From NCBI GenBank assembly GCA_947175045.1, contig CAMWLH010000138.1:1-6094 (forward strand): a DNA stretch of 6,094 nt, given 5' to 3'. Under the pieces are notes generated by a model, which saw nothing but the letters and a program-made list of their open reading frames with translations, made no database searches and had not been told where the DNA came from. The stretch comes from an uncultured Clostridia bacterium (lineage in GTDB: Bacteria > Bacillota > Clostridia > Oscillospirales > Ruminococcaceae). Each line of letters starts with the position of its first letter. Position 1 is the stretch's first letter. The position numbers and the translations under genes are program-made. This document shows, piece after piece, positions 6,031 to 6,094 of this stretch.

Positions 6031-6094
6031 AATGATTTTAAAGAATTTCAAAATTCCCGCAAGCACGCTCCGTTACATTCCGCTTCGCTGCACT
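6031..6094. repeat. Intergenic repeat, copy 2, cut by the window end
   Basis: Matches 5894-5957 at 63 of 64 positions. It contains the left arms of the closing stem and long arm and five full pentamers plus part of a sixth before the sequence ends. The identity continues to the last base, so the copy very likely extends beyond the window. Confidence 0.92.

Noticed and set aside
5894..6094. CRISPR array
   Set aside because: Only two copies, with 73 bp between 64-bp repeats, internal palindromes and no cas gene; the dimensions are wrong.

Overview
This window looks like chromosomal DNA of a low-to-mid GC Gram-positive anaerobe. Class Clostridia, in the Ruminococcus/Oscillospiraceae neighbourhood, is my best guess. 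The basis is the strong GGAGG-type ribosome binding sites, a single-chain clostridial-style PurL, a lipobox-bearing secreted protein, a 15-residue GC-rich coding style next to very AT-rich intergenic DNA, and repeats built from short CRYTN words. This placement is inference; no rRNA or marker phylogeny is possible here. All confidently called genes are on the minus strand, so transcription runs from right to left.

Right edge (5782-6094): an intergenic region with two copies, 137 bp apart, of a structured repeat. Each copy contains a seven-fold degenerate pentamer tract, and the complete copy can be drawn as a three-way-junction fold. Between the repeats and the next gene lie a plausible minus-strand promoter and an imperfect palindrome overlapping its -10. 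Next comes purL (2077-5781), a full-length 1234-residue phosphoribosylformylglycinamidine synthase carrying PurS-like, two synthetase-like and glutaminase domains in one chain. It catalyses the fourth step of de novo purine synthesis. No other purine gene is visible in the window.

Middle: after purL and a GC-rich hairpin (2012-2052) come two genes unrelated to purines. One encodes a 225-residue single-pass membrane protein of unknown function (1316-1993). The other encodes a 229-residue nucleotidyltransferase-fold protein (542-1231). The latter ends just before a striking 16-17 bp perfect hairpin (479-515) with A/T tracts on both flanks, which should terminate transcription from both directions.

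Left edge (1-480): AT-rich DNA with a good minus-strand promoter (330-358). It drives what looks like a broken small-protein gene (108-259), followed 14 bp later by the first 31 codons of a lipoprotein gene that runs off the window. The two share a nearly identical 15-base start region, suggesting they descend from a duplication. On the opposite strand a short open stretch ending inside the terminator (383-481) may be the tail of a lost gene.

The coding content is mostly ordinary. The least explained parts are the right-hand structured repeat with its pentamer tract and the decayed lipoprotein-like locus at the left.
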